The notes: a model not told the origin generated them from the sequence alone. Shown: positions 30,621-37,922, numbered from the stretch's first letter. The stretch is DNA of 64,000 nt from Thioalkalivibrio sp. ALJ16 (GCF_000377345.1 NZ_KB898040.1:182639-246638); one strand, 5' to 3'. Numbers and translations are program-made.

Positions 30621-31652
30621 ATGATTCTTAAGGAGAAGGACGGCCCGAGCGGTCAGGATGAACGCTCAAAGGCCGGGCACCAGCAGGAACAGGATGTGGC
30701 GTTCTACCTGCGACGCGAATTTGGCGACGATGAGACCGTACGGATCATCAACGACCTGCGCATCGAGCATAACGGGGAGCGCGCGCAGATCGATCACTTG
30801 GTGGTGCACCCCTATGGGCTGGTCATCATCGAGTCAAAGAGCATCTACGGCGAGGTGAAGGTGAACGGCCATGGGGAGTGGTCCCGTAGCTACCGCGGCG
30901 ACTGGTACGGCATGCCCTCCCCTGTGCGGCAGGCGGAGCTGCAAGAGGCCTTGGTCAAGGATCTCCTTCGCCAGAACGTGGAGAAGTTCCTGGGCCGACT
31001 GCTGGGCCTCCAGACCCAGATTGGCGGACGTGACTGGAGGACGCTCTGCGCCGTATCCAGCAGCGCGATCCTGCATCGCGATGAGATGCCCCGTGCGATT
31101 GCGAACCGCGTGGTGAAGAGCGAGTTCGTCGCGGACAAGGTGCGCGAGCTAGTCGGCTCACGAGCCAAGGGGCTGGTCACGGCCCGGCCGAGATTCAGCC
31201 AAAAGGAAATCGAAGGCATCGGCGACTTCCTGCTCCAGAGCCACCTCGGGCCAAGCGCGAATACTTCGGCCGTGGCCGAGCCGGCCCCGCGTGTCCAGGA
31301 GCCGCCCGTTTCCGCCAAGCCCGAGCCAGCACAAAACTCGCAGCGACCGTCGACGCCGGAACCGCAGCCCACCCAAGCCGCACCCTCACCGGCTACGAGC
31401 CCGAGTCAGGCCTCCACTCTCGCCTGCAAGAAATGCGGCGAACAAGACAAGCTGACCGGCATGTACGGCAAATACGGCTACTACGTGCGCTGCGACTCCT
31501 GCGGCACGAACACCTCAATGAAGGTCCCCTGCCCGGCCTGCCAGTCGCGCAAGGTCCGAGTGACCAAATCCGGCCCGACCTACACCAGCGCCTGCCAGGA
31601 CTGCGCCCACGAGTGGGTGGTGTTTGAGCAGCCAGCCACCCCCGGCAACTAG
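30621..31652 (+). CDS. NERD nuclease-like protein with C-terminal zinc ribbons
   Basis: This 343-residue protein has an N-terminal NERD domain (about 20-140), a fold related to restriction endonucleases. The likely catalytic residues are in AQIDHLVVHPYGLVIIESKS (D, then E-S-K). A proline- and serine-rich linker (about 215-265) leads to two CxxC-type zinc ribbons: CKKCGEQ with CDSCGTN, and CPACQSRK with CQDCAHEW. Such ribbons suggest DNA binding, as in topoisomerase tails. The start ATG follows AGGAG. It sits among defence-gene remnants, so a nucleic-acid or defence role is plausible, but no substrate is known. Confidence 0.85.
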   Translation: MILKEKDGPSGQDERSKAGHQQEQDVAFYLRREFGDDETVRIINDLRIEHNGERAQIDHLVVHPYGLVIIESKSIYGEVKVNGHGEWSRSYRGDWYGMPSPVRQAELQEALVKDLLRQNVEKFLGRLLGLQTQIGGRDWRTLCAVSSSAILHRDEMPRAIANRVVKSEFVADKVRELVGSRAKGLVTARPRFSQKEIEGIGDFLLQSHLGPSANTSAVAEPAPRVQEPPVSAKPEPAQNSQRPSTPEPQPTQAAPSPATSPSQASTLACKKCGEQDKLTGMYGKYGYYVRCDSCGTNTSMKVPCPACQSRKVRVTKSGPTYTSACQDCAHEWVVFEQPATPGN

Positions 31653-31738
31653 ACACGGAAACCGCACGGCATCGGCCAAGCCTGCCCCGGCAGGAACCGA
31701 CATACAGCTTCCGTTAAAGGATACGACCACAATTCGCC

Positions 31739-32152
31739 ATGAGCACCGACGAAACAGCACTCCAGAGACTGGAGCATATTGGCTTTCGACCCGCAGGGAA
31801 CTGGGCGCTTGAAGACGGCAATGCCCGATGCACGCTCACAGATTGCGCCTTTGAAAGAAATATCCTGTATGCGCTAGTAGTGGACGGTGAAGTGATGTAC
31901 GTCGGAAAGACCGTCCGCACCTTGAAGTCCCGGCTCTACGGCTACCAGAACCCTGGGCCAACTCAGTCAACAAACATCAAGGGCAACAAATTGATCATTG
32001 AGGCGCTACGTGCTGGAAGGGCCGTCACCGTATACGCCCTCCCGGACAATGGGTTACTTCATTACGGCGGGTTTCACGTGAACTTGGCCGCCGGCCTCGA
32101 AGACAGCCTGGTCTCCACGTTGAAACCAGCATGGAACAAGACAGGTGCATGA
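31739..32152 (+). CDS. GIY-YIG nuclease family protein
   Basis: This 137-residue protein carries a GIY-YIG-like fold. The two halves of the motif appear as ILYALVVDGEVMYVGKT (about residues 42-60), followed by the conserved arginine and tyrosine in SRLYGYQNP, and a later glutamate in AAGLEDSLVSTLKPAWN that matches the family metal ligand and C-terminal asparagine. Such small stand-alone proteins may be nucleases in defence or repair. It lies between the NERD gene and the truncated restriction gene, separated from each by under 100 bases. Confidence 0.82.
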   Translation: MSTDETALQRLEHIGFRPAGNWALEDGNARCTLTDCAFERNILYALVVDGEVMYVGKTVRTLKSRLYGYQNPGPTQSTNIKGNKLIIEALRAGRAVTVYALPDNGLLHYGGFHVNLAAGLEDSLVSTLKPAWNKTGA

Positions 32153-32233
32153 GCTTCAGCCGCAGACGCGGGCTGGTGGGAGACTTGGCTAATGGGCCAA
32201 TGCTCCGCATGGAAACGTTAAACAAGGTGCACG

Positions 32234-32869
32234 ATGGCTAAAACGAATATGTGGATGGTGCGTGCGGGCCAGGGAGGGCGGCAGGCCGATGAGTTTCGTG
32301 AGAAGGGCCATGTCGGCATCGGCTGGGAAGAGATAGGTGATCTGTCCGCCTTCGCGGACAAGGCATCGCTGGTACAAGAGTACCGCTCACGCTTTCCGGA
32401 CTGGCCCGACGGCCGACGCCTGAGCGCGGCGAGCCAGCTGATCCGTTTTCGGGACGAGATGGCCGCAGGAGACCGGGTACTGACGTACGACTCCAGTCGC
32501 CGTATCTATCACGTTGGCACGATCACAGGGGAATATCAGCACGACACGGCAGTGCTGCCGCCCTGCGAAAACGTGCGCGCCGTGGAGTGGCAGGCGGAGC
32601 TGGATCGGGACCGTCTGTCGCTCGCTGCGCGGAATTCACTCGGGTCTACCCTCACGCTGTTCCGGCTCTCGGATGCGGTCAGGCAGGAGATCGAGGCCCT
32701 GGTGACCGGGCAAGCGACCGCACCGGTTCCCGTAGATGAGCAGGATGACGGCGAGGACGAGGAAGCCCTGCTGAAACGCTACCGTGAAGAGGCGGTGGAG
32801 ATCATCAAGGATCGAGTGAGCCGTCTGGATGCCTGGGAAATGCAGAGCCTGGTGGCCGGCCTGCCATGA
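32234..32869 (+). pseudogene. Mrr-type restriction protein (COG4127-like) lacking its nuclease domain
   Basis: The 211 residues match the N-terminal EVE/PUA-like reader domain of COG4127-type restriction proteins: MWMVRAGQGGRQADEFREKG, VGIGWEEIGDLS, and GDRVLTYDSSRRIYHVGTI. In complete members a Mrr-like catalytic domain starts after the helix seen here as SRLDAWEMQSLVAGL. The frame instead stops right there, and the stop codon lies in the first bases of the dispersed repeat ACGGGGTCGGACCACGGTAAC. The reader domain is therefore intact but the nuclease is lost. It may be an inactive remnant or a stand-alone reader protein. Confidence 0.78.
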
Positions 32870-32985
32870 CGGGGTCGGACCACGGTAACGCATTGTAGAA
32901 AATGGACTTTCGGGCGCTCAAAGGCGATTTGTGAGCCTTAGACCAGGGATTTTGCCCCCGAAATGGGGCCTTCACGCACTCCGGA
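32869..32985 (+). repeat. Dispersed repeat, GGGGTCGGACCAC family, copy C
   Basis: This copy begins ACGGGGTCGGACCACGGTAAC, directly at the end of the truncated restriction gene. It continues with the GAAAATGGACTTTCGG block that aligns with copies at 30449 and 33863. The right border is indistinct. Confidence 0.7.
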
Positions 32986-33060
32986 CAATCCCAGCGGCCT
33001 CGGCGTCCAGCCTTGGCTTTTGCCTGTGCGCGCCCGAGCGGAGGGATAGGTCGCCTCGAT

Positions 33061-33330
33061 TCACAACGTGTCGTAATGGCCGCCGATCGCGAAGATATAG
33101 ATGGCTTGATCGTCGAAGCGGTAGATCAGGCGATCCCGGGCGGAAAGACGGCGGGACCAGAAGCCCGAGAGGGAATGACGCAGGGGCTCTGGCTTGCCAG
33201 TACCTGTGGCCGGATCGTTTCGGAGCATTTCCTTTAGGATGCGGCGTAGGGCGCGATGCAGCTTTGGGTCGCGCTCTCGGAGCGTTTCGTAAGCGGCCCA
33301 GGTATTACCCTCGAATACCAGTGATCTCAT
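33061..33330 (-). CDS. yoeB: YoeB-family toxin
   Basis: This 89-residue protein matches Txe/YoeB toxins, ribosome-dependent mRNA interferases of the RelE superfamily. Visible features are the helix AAYETLRERDPKLHRALRRIL, the central GTGKPEPLRHSLSGFWSRRL, and the C-terminal catalytic histidine-tyrosine in IGGHYDTL. Its start lies inside the 3' end of the antitoxin gene (26-base overlap), the usual order and coupling for yefM-yoeB. Expression should be controlled by the antitoxin promoter at 33616-33644. Confidence 0.9.
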   Translation of the reverse strand: MRSLVFEGNTWAAYETLRERDPKLHRALRRILKEMLRNDPATGTGKPEPLRHSLSGFWSRRLSARDRLIYRFDDQAIYIFAIGGHYDTL

Positions 33331-33583
33331 CCATCTCCCCTTCCGTGGGACGGTAGCCTTCTCCCTTCCGATGGGTGGCAGCCGAGTCGGCGATCTGCTG
33401 CATCAAGCTGGAGTTCTGGAGGACATAGAGCGTTTCCTGCTCACGTTCCCAGTCGTCCGCGCTCATCACCACGAAGGCCTCACCCGCGCGCCGTGTGACC
33501 TTGAGCGGGGTGTGCGTGGAAACTGCTTCCTCCACGAATGCCTTCAGGTTCTCACGAAACCGGTTGACGCTAACTGTTTCCAT
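33305..33583 (-). CDS. yefM: YefM/Phd-family antitoxin
   Basis: This 92-residue protein is the antitoxin and autorepressor partner of the overlapping YoeB gene. It starts METVSVNRFRENLKAFVEEA and has the Phd/YefM dimer core PLKVTRRAGEAFVVMSADDW, followed by a toxin-binding helix ETLYVLQNSSLMQQIADS. The ATG at 33583 is chosen over a TTG four codons upstream. A clear promoter and repeated CCGTACG operator boxes lie just upstream. Confidence 0.92.
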   Translation of the reverse strand: METVSVNRFRENLKAFVEEAVSTHTPLKVTRRAGEAFVVMSADDWEREQETLYVLQNSSLMQQIADSAATHRKGEGYRPTEGEMDEITGIRG

Positions 33584-33595
33584 GGTTGCCCCCAA

Positions 33596-33644
33596 CCGTA
33601 CGGTAACTCCGTACGAATATAAACCGATTGTTGGGGTGGTTCAA
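33596..33644 (-). promoter_or_regulatory. Promoter and operator of the first yefM-yoeB module
   Basis: On the minus strand TTGAAC (33639-33644) and TATATT (33616-33621) are separated by exactly 17 bases. Between the -10 and the start lie the palindrome CCGTACGG (33596-33603) and a second CCGTACG (33609-33615), a likely autoregulation site analogous to the TGTACA core known for YefM. Confidence 0.75.
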
Positions 33645-33667
33645 TCGCCAGACATGGCTGGAAGCGC

Positions 33668-33850
33668 GGGAAACGGGGACAGATTTGTTTTTCCGCGGCA
33701 AAACCGTCATCCCGGCCGGAACGAAGCGGAGAATCGAGATCGCTGACGCTAACGCCTGCCCCGCCGCCCGAGATCCCGGATAACCGCTTTGCGGTTTCCG
33801 GGATGGCGTTCAAACGCCACGAACCGTGAGCGGAGGTCTGGTGGCGCCTA
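33668..33850. repeat. Composite REP repeat, copy 1 of about 180 bp
   Basis: This segment starts GGGAAACGGGGACAGATTT, contains a full GTCATCCCGGCCGG to TTTCCGGGATGG REP unit (33706-33806) and ends with GCGGAGGTCTGGTGGC. A near-identical copy lies at 36873-37052. The REP unit holds two hairpins, the second being ATCCCGGATAACCG paired with CGGTTTCCGGGAT. Confidence 0.85.
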
Positions 33851-33862
33851 AGGCGCTTCATA

Positions 33863-34010
33863 ACGGGGTCGGACCACAGTAACCTACTGAATTGAAGGGG
33901 ATTCGCGTTCCTATAAGGCTTGTACAAAGCCTTAAACCATCCATTTTTGCGTGGAAACGGCCGCTGTGGCTCCCTGGAGGGGGTCGCGCAAGGCGACGAT
34001 AGCGACCCAA
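33863..34010 (+). repeat. Dispersed repeat, GGGGTCGGACCAC family, copy D
   Basis: This copy starts ACGGGGTCGGACCACAGTAAC, shares GGCTTGTACAAAGCCTTAAA and GGTCGCGCAAGGCGACGATA with the copy at 30449, and ends about 185 bases before the RiPP precursor gene. The GGCTTGTACAAAGCC block is itself a palindrome. Confidence 0.75.
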
Positions 34011-34194
34011 AGAAGGTGGACACCCATGTTCTTCGTTGCAGGATGCCATGGCGTGTTGGCAGGAGTCGTCTATTGATTCGGCCCCGGTCAACGTCTACGC
34101 TCGACCTTGCTGGCCCGCGCGAGACTCGGAAGTCCCGGACGGGCAATCACAGCAACAACATCTTGACAGGTTAATCCAAGGAAAGGAGACCGGC

Positions 34195-34446
34195 ATGGAC
34201 GACAGTTTTGACCCGCGCAAGCAGGAAGCTTTCCAGAAGCGTTACCAGGACTTCATAGGCCAATCCATTATCGACGGACTCTTGCGTCCGGAGGTCCTCC
34301 CCGGGATTGGCGACCTCCTGCAGAACCATGGCCAGGGTGGCAACTACCGCCAAAGCGGCGGTGGCAGCTATAGCCAGAGCGGTGGCGGGGATTACTCGCA
34401 GTCCGGCGGGGGAGACTACACCCAGTCGTCGGAACTGCCTCGCTAG
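34195..34446 (+). CDS. Putative RiPP precursor with tandem Y-x-Q-S-G-G-G repeats
   Basis: This 83-residue protein looks like the precursor of a ribosomally made, post-translationally modified peptide. A leader of about 45 residues contains charged helix EAFQKRYQDFIGQSIIDGLL and LPGIGDLL. The core (about 46-78) has tyrosines at 51, 59, 67 and 75, exactly 8 residues apart, each followed by x-Q-S and glycines: YRQSGGGS, YSQSGGGD, YSQSGGGD, YTQSS. AAGGAAAGGAG gives a strong ribosome site. A radical SAM/SPASM gene follows after a hairpin. Aromatic-x-polar triads like these are substrates of cyclophane-forming (triceptide) radical SAM enzymes; that chemistry is inferred here, not shown. Confidence 0.82.
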   Translation: MDDSFDPRKQEAFQKRYQDFIGQSIIDGLLRPEVLPGIGDLLQNHGQGGNYRQSGGGSYSQSGGGDYSQSGGGDYTQSSELPR

Positions 34447-34453
34447 CCTCTCA

Positions 34454-34479
34454 GCCCCGTCAGTTTCCGCTGGCGGGGC
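34454..34479 (+). terminator. Hairpin between RiPP precursor and maturase
   Basis: GCCCCGTCAG and CTGGCGGGGC form a 10-bp stem with one G-U pair and a 6-base loop, starting 8 bases after the precursor stop. There is no U-tract. It may act as a partial terminator or RNA stabiliser that makes precursor transcript more abundant than maturase transcript. Confidence 0.6.
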
Positions 34480-34598
34480 GGTTCACATTCCTAACCATCC
34501 ACGCACGGACACTGCCGTGCCTGCAGGTCACGCATGCAGGCTTGCGGTGGATTGCCCGTTGCGGCGTGTATGGCGTTTGCCACAGGAGGAAGCCCCAC

Positions 34599-35894
34599 AT
34601 GCAGGAAGCCTGGGTGCAATCCGAGACGACCGAAAGACGCTTCGCGGGAACCACGCTCCAGGTGGTTTTCAAACTCGTGGAGCGCTGCAACATCAACTGC
34701 TCCTACTGTTACTACTTCAACATGGGCGACAAGACCCCCTTCGACCGCCCGGTGAAGGCCACACTCGAGACTGTGGAGGCCATGGCGGACTGGATCACCC
34801 AGGGTTGCCAGGAACTTGGCTTCCGCCGCGTGCTAATCGCCTTTCATGGTGGCGAACCGATGCTGGTCAAGCCGCGAGAGTTCGAACAAATCTGCGAAAC
34901 CTTCCGTCAGCGGATTGAACCGCAAGTGCCGATGGGACTCACGATCCAGACCAATGGGACCGTGCTCACCGATGAATGGTTGGCTTTGTTCCACGAATAC
35001 GGGGTTCACGTGGGCCTGAGCATCGACGGCGACCACACCGCCAACGACCGTTTCCGGCTCGATCATCAGGGCCGCTCCACCTTTCTACAGGTGGAGAACA
35101 ATCTCAAACGGTTTCTCGCATGGGCCGATGCGGGCAACGGACGCGGGGTGTCAACCATCTCGGTGATGGATCACCGCAACGACTACGCCGAGGTCTACCA
35201 CTACCTGCGCTCCCTGGGGGTGCGGCAAATGAGCTTCCTTTTGCCTGACCGGAACCGGGATGATGGCTTCAGCGAGCCAGACGAAAGCAGCGAACGCTAC
35301 GGTGAGCGCCTGGCGGAGCTGTTCCAGGCCTGGCTGGAAGAGGACGACAAGAGCATCTTCGTCCGCCAGATCAGCGAGGTCCTTCAACACCTGCAGGTCC
35401 GCGAGGACAACGACGTAGAGGGAGACCCCAGCGCGGGGGGCCGACGGGAAGGCTTCCAGGTCGTGGTGATGCACAGCGACGGCAGCGTTTCGGTGAACGA
35501 TTCCTTTCTCCCGGCGCTGGACTGGTATTCCCGCACGCCCCGCTACTCCATCCACCAGCACAGCCTGCGGGAGTTCCTGGATGACCCCATTTTCGAGGAC
35601 ATCGAGCGCATCCAGGCTAGCGCAGCTGACGAATGTCTATCCTGTGAGTGGCGCGGCATCTGCAGGGGTGGCGACATCGAGAACCGGTACTCTGCGAAAA
35701 ATGGCTTCGACAATCCCTCGATCTACTGCAAGGGCTACCACCGTTACTATGGCCACATCCGCGACACGCTGGTCCATAACGGCTATCCGGACGAGTTGAT
35801 GAAAGCGAAAATCGCACGCTCCCAGAAGGAATTCCCAAACCGACACAGTCCACCCAGCGCAAGGAGTCGCGGGGCCGGACCGGGTCGGTCATAA
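34599..35894 (+). CDS. Radical SAM/SPASM peptide maturase
   Basis: This 431-residue enzyme should modify the peptide encoded upstream. The radical SAM cluster motif is CNINCSYCYYF (C30, C34, C37), followed by FHGGEPMLV and the SIDGDHTANDRFR motif common to peptide maturases. The C-terminal SPASM domain has CLSCEWRGICRGGD (C346, C349, C355) and a later cysteine in PSIYCKGYHRYY (C377), ligands for auxiliary clusters. AGGAGG lies 9-10 bases before ATG 34599. The last residues (after about 415) are arginine- and serine-rich and run into a copy of the dispersed repeat, so the natural C-terminus may have been altered. No protease or exporter gene lies next to it. Confidence 0.9.
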   Translation: MQEAWVQSETTERRFAGTTLQVVFKLVERCNINCSYCYYFNMGDKTPFDRPVKATLETVEAMADWITQGCQELGFRRVLIAFHGGEPMLVKPREFEQICETFRQRIEPQVPMGLTIQTNGTVLTDEWLALFHEYGVHVGLSIDGDHTANDRFRLDHQGRSTFLQVENNLKRFLAWADAGNGRGVSTISVMDHRNDYAEVYHYLRSLGVRQMSFLLPDRNRDDGFSEPDESSERYGERLAELFQAWLEEDDKSIFVRQISEVLQHLQVREDNDVEGDPSAGGRREGFQVVVMHSDGSVSVNDSFLPALDWYSRTPRYSIHQHSLREFLDDPIFEDIERIQASAADECLSCEWRGICRGGDIENRYSAKNGFDNPSIYCKGYHRYYGHIRDTLVHNGYPDELMKAKIARSQKEFPNRHSPPSARSRGAGPGRS

Positions 35895-35998
35895 CGGGGT
35901 CAGAACACGCTAACTATCTCCACCCTAACACGGGGGTCAGACCTTGCCTTTTGCCCCCCCCCGCATCAAGGGAGAGGCGAAAGGCAAGGTCTGACCCC
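35884..35998. repeat. REP palindrome with 23-base arms after the maturase gene
   Basis: GGGGTCAGACCTTGCC plus TTTTGCC (35933-35955) pairs with the mirror arm at 35976-35998 with a single mismatch, around a C-rich loop. The left end (35890 onward, ACGGGGTCAGAACACGCTAAC) is a diverged copy of the GGGGTCGGACCAC family and contains the end of the maturase gene. Similar palindromes are linked to REP-associated tyrosine transposases in proteobacteria; none is encoded here. Confidence 0.85.
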
Positions 35999-36162
35999 AT
36001 GGGTGAACACGGTCCTAAAAACCGCCCCGTGCGCCATCCGACTGATTTAACCACGCTTTCTTACGCCAGGCACCCGGTTCAATATCCAATTAAACACGCG
36101 CGCACGTTCATCCAATATCCGTGCGCGCCTTCCAATCCCTGTTAGCCAAAAGGAGATTCCTG

Positions 36163-36774
36163 GTGATTTATCTAGAAAGGGAGGCATCTGAACTTTATTT
36201 TGAACTATCCCGATTTTACTTTCATGCTGAGAAACTCAGTTGGACCCATTACCTTGACAGAATGCTGGCACTGAAAAACATGTGTGAGCCAGACGATCCA
36301 GTCTCTGAACAAGCGAAAAGAATCCTTCTTGTGGAAGAGTGGAATAGCGAAGAGGGTTGGTCTCTCGAAAACGATGAGCGTGACGACGATTCACCTCCAT
36401 CACACGTGAACAAATCAAGCGAAGATGAAGCTCATCCGGGCTTGAGAAGAGACAAAAAAGGTTACTTTCAGTTTATCTCGAGAAAGAAGGGTTTAAATGA
36501 TTGGGTCTTTCATCAGTTTGACCGCGATTTTCATCCATCTATACCACATGGTCACTTCAAGGGTAAAAATCAGCCTAAATTAGACTCCTATTTGGGTTGG
36601 GTGTATCAGGGATCTAAACAAATAAAAAGACTTAAAAGAGACCTAATAGTTGATTTGTGGAATGATGAAGAATTTCGAACTTTTGCTCATATTGCAATTG
36701 AGTGGTATATGTACGAATTTCCAAGTTATAACTGGAGGGTAAGCAACCCGCTCATGTTGCCGAGGCGCAGGTAA
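36163..36774 (+). CDS. AT-rich gene of unknown function
   Basis: I do not recognise this 203-residue protein. The GTG at 36163 is chosen because AAAAGGAG lies 7 bases upstream; the frame is open to a GTG at 36121 without a ribosome site. Residues 1-60 are helical, 65-105 are acidic and probably disordered, and 110-200 contain FHQFDRDFHPSIPHGHFKG and LDSYLGWVYQGSKQIKRLKR, rich in histidine, aromatic and basic residues. Base composition is strongly AT-rich against a GC-rich genome, which points to recent acquisition. It stands alone between two REP repeats. Confidence 0.7.
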   Translation: MIYLEREASELYFELSRFYFHAEKLSWTHYLDRMLALKNMCEPDDPVSEQAKRILLVEEWNSEEGWSLENDERDDDSPPSHVNKSSEDEAHPGLRRDKKGYFQFISRKKGLNDWVFHQFDRDFHPSIPHGHFKGKNQPKLDSYLGWVYQGSKQIKRLKRDLIVDLWNDEEFRTFAHIAIEWYMYEFPSYNWRVSNPLMLPRRR

Positions 36775-36872
36775 TGGCTAACAATCGCATGTTGTCGGGC
36801 TGGTTTTCCGCTGCAGAAACTCGGGGGTCTACCTTTGGATTTCAGACCTTGCTTTTTGCCCTCGGATCACCG

Positions 36873-37052
36873 TGGGAAACTGGGACAGATTTATTTTTCC
36901 GCGGCCAAAACGTCATCCCAGCCGGAGCGAGGCGGAGAATCGAGATCGCTGACGCTAACGCCTACCCCGCCGGCCGAGATCCCGGATAACCGCTTTGCGG
37001 TTTCCGGGATGGCGCTCGCCACGAACCGTGAGCGGAGGTCTGGTGGCGGCCT
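36873..37052. repeat. Composite REP repeat, copy 2 of about 180 bp
   Basis: This is a near-identical partner of 33668-33850, starting GGGAAACTGGGACAGATTT and ending GCGGAGGTCTGGTGGCGG. Its right end touches the stop codon of the ParE-like toxin. The two copies bracket the RiPP locus and the AT-rich gene. Confidence 0.85.
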
Positions 37053-37332
37053 AGTTCCTGTTCGACGCTCCACCAGGGAGGTGCAGCAGGCGTTCGCTTC
37101 GCGAGACCCGGACAACCCTCACCCGATCGGGATCACGCCGGTACACGATGCGGAACGGTGGATGGACGAGCTCGCGCAGGAATGGCTGGTCAAATTCGGG
37201 AACTACCCTGCCGATGTCGGGGTGGTCGTTCAGGGCCTGGACTCGTTGGAAAATCTCTTGCACCAGCCTCTGTCCGACCTCCGGCACACCTTGTTCCGAG
37301 TACCACTCCTGCATCTGCTTGAGATCGCGCAT
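37051..37332 (-). pseudogene. RelE/ParE-family toxin with damaged start
   Basis: The 93 residues match RelE/ParE toxins: AMRDLKQMQEWYSEQGVPE, LVQEIFQRVQALNDHPDIGR and ELVHPPFRIVYRRDPDRVRVV. In frame upstream, the coding pattern continues (ARHTITFAESAMRDL), which is the expected first beta strand, but it has no start codon; an ATG a few bases earlier is one base out of frame. The natural antitoxin gene lies on the other side of a 282-bp MITE. A missing base after the original ATG plus the insertion probably inactivated the toxin. Confidence 0.75.
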
Positions 37333-37374
37333 GGCGGATTCGGCAAACGTGATCGTATGCCGGGCATACTGCTA

Positions 37375-37656
37375 GGGAAACACTGATTAATGTAAACGCT
37401 CGCGCTCGAGTCGCTTTTGCGTGCGAACAAGGCGCGGTGACCGCCGTGCAGTCATTCTGCACAAGGGAGCCGCAACGCCGTTCCCGCGCAAAAGCGGCCG
37501 AGCCCCTGCATTGAATGGTTGGTGGGGTTGGTACCCCATGTTCCCCGATCCTGCGTTGCGGCCCTTGCCGGTAGAACCACTACCGGCTGCGCACCGCGCC
37601 TTGTCTCGGAAAACCTGGGGTACCAACGCGAGTGTGTACATTGATCAGTGTTTCCC
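37375..37656. mobile_element. 282-bp MITE inserted in a toxin-antitoxin operon
   Basis: The ends are imperfect terminal inverted repeats of about 30 bases: GGGAAACACTGATTAATG on the left and the mirror of GGGAAACACTGATCAATG on the right, then TAMACRCTCGCG-like sequence. TA dinucleotides flank both ends (37373-37374 and 37657-37658), which fits TA target duplication as in the IS630/mariner group. Inner inverted segments are also present (ACAAGGCGCGGTG with CACCGCGCCTTGT). There is no transposase frame. The element lies between an antitoxin stop and its toxin. Confidence 0.85.
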
Positions 37657-37922
37657 TATTTGAGACCGAGCTGCGCCCTGGCCTCGTCCAGCGAGACTTC
37701 CCGACCGCCCTCCAGGTCCGCCAGACCCGCCACGACGGCCCGCATGAATTCCCGCTCTTCCTCGGCCTTTTCGAAATCCGCGACCGACTGAACCACGGCA
37801 ACACCCCTGCCCCGGCTAGTCAGCAGTACGGGCCGGTGAACCTCGGCCACGTGTTTCATAACCCGTCCGGGATTCGTCTTCAGGTCGGTCAGGGGGACTA
37901 GGTCTTCGGAAAATTTGATCAT
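37656..37922 (-). CDS. Phd/YefM-family antitoxin, separated from its toxin
   Basis: This 88-residue protein starts MIKFSEDLVPLTDLKTNPGR and has the Phd fold core PVLLTSRGRGVAVVQSVADF, then a C-terminal toxin-binding helix. GGAG lies 9 bases before ATG 37922; an in-frame ATG at 37940 is also possible. Its TAG stop is formed by the TA target site plus the first G of the MITE. Removing the element and one TA restores antitoxin, TAG and the ParE-like toxin in direct succession, so these two genes were one module. The antitoxin itself appears intact. Confidence 0.88.
   Translation of the reverse strand: MIKFSEDLVPLTDLKTNPGRVMKHVAEVHRPVLLTSRGRGVAVVQSVADFEKAEEEREFMRAVVAGLADLEGGREVSLDEARAQLGLK

Noticed and set aside
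35884..36162. Small gene between maturase and the AT-rich gene (short frame from 35951)
   Set aside because: The frame lies largely inside the palindromic repeat, has no ribosome site and does not resemble a RiPP core peptide.
37375..37656. Small open frames within the MITE that could be a gene
   Set aside because: They cover the inverted-repeat element itself, lack ribosome sites and have no protein-like pattern; the 282-bp size, inverted ends and TA flanks explain the segment better.
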